From Prorocentrum cordatum (Eukaryota; Sar; Dinophyceae; Prorocentrales; Prorocentraceae), in the NCBI GenBank assembly GCA_963575745.1, contig CAUYUJ010001325.1, forward strand, positions 234,902 through 298,901: a stretch of DNA of 64,000 nucleotides, in the 5' to 3' direction. A program made the position numbers and the translations under genes. This document shows, piece after piece, positions 59,040 through 64,000 of this stretch. Under the pieces are notes generated by a model, which was not told the origin of the DNA, made no database searches, and worked only from the letters and a program-made list of their open reading frames with translations. Numbering within the stretch: the first letter of the stretch is position 1; each line of letters begins with the position of its first letter.

Positions 59040-60530
59040 CCCGCGAAGATGGATTTCCACATGATATTTGGCTACAGCCAGGACGGGATGCTTGGGCAGA
59101 AAGCGATGGCGAGAACACGCTCCTTGGGACGGGGATGACGGAATGGGCTGGTCAGATCAAGATTGGCCCCGCTGGTCCTCGCAGCCCTGGACGGAGACGC
59201 AGCCCAACACGCTGTCATCCTCATCAAGTTGGAACGCGCGGTGCCGTGGTTCGACGTCTGCATCAGCTCGACTGAACACGCCTTTTGCGGGGACAGGCTA
59301 CGCCTTTCACTCCAGTCGCTCCGATTTATTGGGGGGATACCGCTGCCAAATCTTCTGGTCGCCAAGGGGAGCGATTCCTTGAACAATCGGAGGCCCCAAA
59401 GATACCGCGCGATCTTCCTCCCACTTGGGATGGAAAGGGTCCTGATACTCGTTGAGATCCTTACATAGAAGAGCTGCCGACGTGGCTCACGACCACCAGG
59501 ACCACGCAGCGACATTGCGGATACTTCATGTGCCGCTCCGCCATAGATGGCCGGAATGTCATTATCAACGAACTCACCGAAGACCAGGGGTCCTCGGATA
59601 ACAACACGCAGCTTGTTGCCAAACATAGTAAGACGGCTATCGCCGAATACCACGACCGCAGGATGCCGAAATGTTTGGTAAGCTTTTCTATTCTGACGGG
59701 GCCAAGCGCAATCGCGACGAACCCATTGTCAATTATACCGCTCGCAAGCGAGTGCTCTTCCGAGAACTTGAAAAGCACGCAATCCTACCAGAGGGGCTGA
59801 AAGGGTATCTGCTTCTCAGAGAGTCCCAGCTCAGTGACGCCGCTTGGGATACGGGCGGGCACTGGACTGAGGGGTACTATCATTTTGATATGATGTGCGA
59901 GATGCTTCGGAAGATTGAACGATCACTACCCTCGGGTAAAGGCGGCCTTCGCATTCATGGAATGCGTTCCGCCTCGCACTTCGTCGGGCACCAATGCGAC
60001 GCAGACGGATATGCAGACCAGGAGACCGCGATGACTTCAATTGGCGTCTCATGGAACAGTCTCCGATGACTTGCCTTGCCCGTGTCTTGCGTGGCAGATG
60101 ACGCCCTGGCTGAGGCCCCCAAGTGCATGGATGACGAAGACGCGCTCTTCGTCGCAGGCGAACTGCCCGACGACGTGATATTGGATGAAGACGAGGCTGC
60201 CGCCATCTACGCAAATTGCAGCCAGAGACGACAGCATTTGCACGCGCGGAGGCTTGGGCGAGGCCTCATTAAGCAGTCTCCTCCAAAAGGTGAGTCCAAA
60301 GGCTCCCGCATGGGAGAACTTCGATGGAAACGAGCTGGACATGTTCGGTCGAAGCGGTGGACCACCGGTAGATTGACGAGCCGCTCGAAGCGCGCCCGGC
60401 GCGGGAAGACGGGGCACTTGGCTCGGGGCTGCGAACGGGCCAGACGAGCGAGGGCGCGAGCCTTGAAGCAGACGGCGCGCTGCGCGTCGTTTGTCAACGG
60501 GGATTTGCCGCCCAGTCTTTACATAGTCCT
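59040..60530 (+). pseudogene. Copia-like gag region with degenerate zinc knuckle
   Basis: The frame at 59671-60069 contains ARKRVLFRELEKHAILPEGL then KGYLLLRESQLSDAAWDT and YHFDMMCEMLRKIERSL, a helical pattern like copia gag (capsid) proteins, whose product packages element RNA. In the next frame (60076-60534) SKRARRGKTGHLARGC occupies the place of a CCHC zinc knuckle, C-x2-C-x4-H-x4-C. Here the first two Cys are Arg (TGC to CGC at both), while His and the last Cys remain. The earlier part (59068-59670) is spread over several frames. The capsid assignment is by pattern, not search. Confidence 0.6.
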
Positions 60531-60539
60531 TTAATTTGT

Positions 60540-62210
60540 CCTATCGTGGCTTCTGAACGTGCGTTCATTTGACTTCAGGTCCAGATGGGCTTCGGTCGAG
60601 CGGTCGCACGAGCTCGGCATGGAGCCCGCGGCAAATGGCAAGTGGATAACATGGTTTTACTTCTGAGACCCGCGGCTTGAAGCGAATGCCTACTTTTGAA
60701 ATGGGCGCCATGGGCGTAGGCACCGTCGGCGCGTGCCGGTATTTCTCAGCCAACTGCCGCCCCCCCCGGCACTTCGCGCCGCGTTGACTCGCGCAGAGTG
60801 CGCCCTCGCCAAGAAGGGGCCACAGCCGGAACCGCCAAGCACTGGCTGGTCCAGCCTGTCTTTGATGGCCCCAGAGAAGCGGGCGCGGACATGGAAACAA
60901 GTGCGCTTGAAATCATTCCCCATCTTGGACAAAGCGGCCATGGAGCGCCGCGCGGAGGCACGCATCGGCGCGAACAATTGCTCGGGGGCGCCAGGGGCCT
61001 GGGCGGCGAGGCTGCGCCATCCGCACTTCGCCCCCGCGACCCGAAACTTCGCTCGAGCCCTGGAGAGCTCCAGCGGGGAGCGGTTCGCGGCGGGCAAGAG
61101 GCTGGGGCGCGCAGGCGCCCCAGGGAGGCCGCGCGCCAGCGCGGCAACAACGAGGCACCCCGGTGGACACGCGACGATTGCCAGATGCGCTGGGCGAGGC
61201 CCCCCGTCGAGGGCTCCGTCGGCGCGGGCAGACCAGGCCGCCGGGAACGGGCGACGTTCGGGGTGCACGCGGGCTGCGCATTCAAGGAGATCTACGAGAT
61301 GGGCCGCCAGCGAGCGGCGCCCGAGGACTCGCGCGTCAGGCGAGGCAGCGGCGCATCGAGGACTCACGCGTCTCGCAAAGTACGCGGCGGATCGCAGGAT
61401 GCGCGAGAACACCGTGGGCGGGGGCGAGTTCGAGACGATCTTGGAGGAGACCGACGTCTGATGGATTCGCGGGCAGAAGGTGTCTTTGATGATCACGGGG
61501 CGCATGTCCGAGTGCATCGCGAGCCCCGCGACAGGCTTATACCCCTGCCGACCCCGTCGGCGCGCCCTGCGCAGACGATTTGACCAGCGAGTTGATGCCA
61601 GAGGTTGTCTACTCAGATGGCACTACCGAATTCATCCAGGACGCTTGGTTTGACTCCTTGCGACCGCCCCTTCGCCGGGAGATGGACTGGCTGTGCCTTC
61701 ATTTACCGCGAGGTTGCTACTGGCGCGATGTTCACAGGCTCTTTGCTGGCGAGCACTTGTCCCCAGAGTGCCTGTCTCAGCCAGGTTGGGCAATTTATCT
61801 CCCCAGATGCTGCCAATGTGGGCCTGGCTGGCCCAGCATTTGACACGCGCGCGGCTGTTCATAGAGGCGCCCCGGGCGGGCCGTGGCAGCCCGCCATTTC
61901 GCGGGGCTCGGTTGAACGGCCGAGGCTTGCGATGGAAAGTGGCGACTGATTTTGGGGCGGAATACCAGCGGAATTTGCGCTTCATTTTCGGAGCTCGACG
62001 AGGACGGCAATGGCGTGATTTCACATCAACGGGTGAACTAGATCAAGCAGGCGCTCTCAGTGAACAAAGCCAGCCTCGGTCTTCCTCTGGAAGCTGCCCC
62101 TGCAGAAGATGGACCTGCAGTAATTCCAGTTGATGACCCCGGCGCCGAACCCTGCGCTGATGATGGGGCGCCCGCTCAGCCCGACTGGGCGCCCACTGCG
62201 GGCCAGTTAA
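60540..62210 (+). pseudogene. Copia-like region between gag and integrase (protease expected here)
   Basis: Frames alternate every 100-300 bp (60733-61461, 60798-61583, 61580-61949, 61693-62133). I do not see a clear DTG/DSG aspartic protease motif. Composition is close to coding DNA and no satellite is present, so this is likely decayed polyprotein rather than an unrelated insertion. 61000-61400 is Ala/Arg/Gly-rich. Confidence 0.4.
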
Positions 62211-62216
62211 CCGATC

Positions 62217-63345
62217 TCAAGCTTGCTCACGACAAGCATGGCAATCCTGGGGATGGAGATTGTGCTCGGCTTCTGAGACGGGGTAATGCAGAGCCTGAAC
62301 TAGCACGCTGTGTAGTGAAAACGTTAAGTGCGACGCAATGCGCGCGAACGGCCTGGTGCTCGCCGCCCTGCTGCTATTCCCAATTCTTATCGAGTCAATC
62401 ATGTTGTTGGCATTAACTTGGTTGAGATCAAGTGTCCAATTAATGATGCATCGCGCTTGTGTACCAATGACACATGTTGGGCCGCGTCTTGTCAGTTGTC
62501 TGGACATGTGCGGGCAGAGGTCAGCAGAGGTAGTATGGCAAGCACATATACGCACATGGGCACGCGTGTTTCGCACGCCAGAGGTTCTCGCCGTGGATAT
62601 TGGAACGGCTTTTTCAGGGAACGCCCGCCGAAACATGGAGAACACAGAGGCGCGCGCCGATGTCCCACGGGTGCTCGTTCCCCATGGCGATACCACCGAA
62701 TGGAACGTGTTGGAAACGAATGGAAACGACAGCTCCGTTTAGTCATTCATAAGGTAGCTCCGGGCAATCCAGCCGGATGGTATACTGCATCGGAGTGGTT
62801 TCTCACGTATGCAACGGTTTTTCGGTCTTCAGCAACGTCTTCCAGCGACCTTGTTTTCCGATGGCCCCGTGGACCCCGACTACTTGTCCACCGATCCAGC
62901 ACGAGAGTCCATCCAGTTGAAAACTTACACTGGGCCGCCATGAAAGCTCGGACTGCTATGGATATTCGAACGCGACTACTCCGAGTCCCCCCCGCGCGAC
63001 GTCGTATTCCACAAACCTTCCTTGAAGGCCATCTCGTATGCACATGGAGACAAAGGCGAGTCGGCTCGGGGAAATGGTTTGGGCCTGATGTGACTTTCCT
63101 ACCTACTGTTTGCGGGGCTTGGATACACGAGCGCGGAGCGCCGTGGCGCGCGTCGGATGAACGCATGCGCAGTTTTTCGAAGGGCGAACGTGGAGGCACC
63201 GAGATGCTTCATCGTTATCTTCGCGACCTCAAGATTTATATCGAGCTGGCGCGTGGCGCCCGTCGCTATGTCGACTTTACTAGAGAGGGCGATCTCAGAG
63301 TTCCAGGGGGCGAGCCTCTACGCGACCCCGAAGCAGGCATTAATG
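62217..63345 (+). pseudogene. Copia-like integrase, frameshifted
   Basis: The zinc-binding GAG-pre-integrase part reads KLAHDKHGNPGDGDCARLLR, RGNAEPELARCVVKTL. The catalytic core has VVGINLVEIK, where the usual first Asp is Asn, then EVLAVDIGTAFSGN (second Asp present) and SPWRYHRMERVGNEWKRQL (the Glu present), in two phases. The C-terminal part follows: VIHKVAPGNPAGWYTASEWF, HLVCTWRQRRVGSGKWFGPD, TVCGAWIHERGAPWR and YLRDLKIYIELARGARRYVD. The order matches Ty1/copia integrases. Loss of the first Asp plus the phase change means no activity. Confidence 0.8.
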
Positions 63346-63389
63346 CAGATTGGGAGCTACAGCCGTCAACGCCAGAAGAACCATAAATT

Positions 63390-63870
63390 CAACCAGTGGC
63401 GGAAAGCTGCGACGAACCTGGACAGGCCTACGCGGCATTTCCATGAGACTGGGGCGCGCTGGGAGCTCTACCGCGGCGGTGGAGACCAACGCCCTGCCCG
63501 ATGGTTTGGCCGAGGCCGAGAGGGTTACCTCGTTGATTTCCAGCGCAATGGATTTCCGATAAAGCTCCGCGACCGACATGCGATCAGTCGAGAAACCAGA
63601 GCCACGACAGTCATGGAGCAGAATCCCGACCTGGACATCACCACCATGATCGACGCGAAATCTCTGTGCGACTGCACCGGGGACAGTTCATTTCGACCGA
63701 GAAGCGAGCAGCCCTGGATATTGTTGCGGTTCGGGACTCCTTAGAGACAATCTCGGCGGTCGGCGTCGCTGGTTCCCGCGCGATCTGAGCCCCGCGGATG
63801 GTTTGACGAAGCTACAAAGGAAACGCACAACTTCTCATAACTTATGCAGACGGCTAGGTTACGCATTACT
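63390..63870 (+). pseudogene. Copia-like RNase H remnant
   Basis: AVETNALPDGLAEAERVTSL, then in another phase TMIDAKSLCDC (D-x-K-S-L, a catalytic Asp region), SEQPWILL, and in a third phase RRWFPRDLSPADGLTKLQRK, the 'A-D-x-L-T-K' block that closes copia RNase H. It removes the RNA strand of the hybrid during reverse transcription. The frame is broken at least twice. Positions 63871-64000 are unassigned; the element could continue beyond the window. Confidence 0.75.
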
Positions 63871-64000
63871 GGAGACAATGGGAAATGTAGCGGGGGAAAG
63901 CAGATCGGTCGGGCACCGGGACGCGCAATCCGATACCAAGTCTTTCGAATGACATTCTTCCGCCGAGCGCGACATCTTCCCGCGCCTCGCCCGTTGCACC

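Larger units (their letters stand above)
58850..63870 (+). mobile_element. Decayed copia-like LTR retrotransposon, reverse transcriptase not found
   Basis: In plus-strand order: gag-like region (59040-60530) ending in a zinc-knuckle remnant, a long broken region probably including the protease (60540-62200), GAG-pre-integrase zinc-binding part and integrase (62217-63345), then RNase H signatures (63390-63870). Integrase before RNase H is the Ty1/copia order. The usual reverse transcriptase of roughly 750 bp between them is missing; fewer than 100 bp separate the two. There are many phase changes and stops. No LTRs are identified; they may be lost or lie beyond 64000. Confidence 0.75.

Noticed and set aside
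58850-59060. Minus-strand protein from 59060 (includes RRRLVQECGEWEKRYNNLEY)
   Set aside because: Composition is protein-like but no family was recognised and it lies opposite the presumed 5' part of the copia-like gag; kept as undecided rather than annotated.
1-64000. tRNA or rRNA genes
   Set aside because: I looked for the GGTTCRANNC box with a matching acceptor stem and for conserved rRNA segments and found none convincing; scattered GTTCGA words lack a cloverleaf.

Overview
This 64 kb window looks like intergenic, repeat-dominated nuclear DNA of a dinoflagellate. Three observations support this. (1) A 22-nt stretch at 26217-26238 matches the conserved dinoflagellate spliced leader at 21 of 22 positions and sits just upstream of a retrotransposon ORF. 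(2) The retroelements are non-LTR elements with an endonuclease plus reverse transcriptase, and a copia-like element, of the styles common in dinoflagellate genomes. (3) The DNA is very GC-rich, with huge trinucleotide arrays and no compact gene structure. A GC-rich genus such as Prorocentrum fits best, but the genus is an inference. I see no intact host gene, tRNA, rRNA, CRISPR array or bacterial operon. Most long open frames here are shadows of low-complexity DNA.

Layout. 1-5.6 kb: dispersed repeats, GGA/TCC microsatellites, a 101-bp tandem array and two half copies of a TTAA-flanked MITE. 5.6-11.5 kb: three successive satellite arrays (about 150-bp, about 63-bp and about 70-bp units). 11.9-13.2 kb: purine-rich array. 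13.5-15.6 kb: decayed minus-strand LINE. 15.6-25.1 kb: purine/pyrimidine and CGN-trinucleotide blocks with two adjacent palindromic elements and an 83-bp tandem array. 25.1-30.9 kb: a fold-back element, then a plus-strand LINE with relict spliced leader, intact-looking ORF1 and frameshifted ORF2, followed by a fragment of a second LINE-type endonuclease that runs into a 100-N gap. 31-58.8 kb: a mosaic of short inverted-repeat elements separated by microsatellites and minisatellites. 58.8-63.9 kb: a decayed copia-like element with gag, integrase and RNase H traces but no visible reverse transcriptase.

The most notable content is the set of short (150-240 bp) fold-back elements. At least four families have terminal or whole-length inverted repeats, most with two to five copies in this window. 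I name them A (TTAA-flanked, TIR up to 48 bp), B (CCACCCACC TIR), C (GGCGT-GCTTAAT TIR) and D (internal CGATGCATCGGCGATG). Palindrome P has two copies. Repeat families E, F, G, H, I and R1 are also dispersed. Autonomous partners for these families are not in the window.

Limits: all alignments were made by eye, coordinates of repeat ends are good to roughly 5-20 bp, and family assignments of retroelement domains rest on recognised motifs rather than searches.
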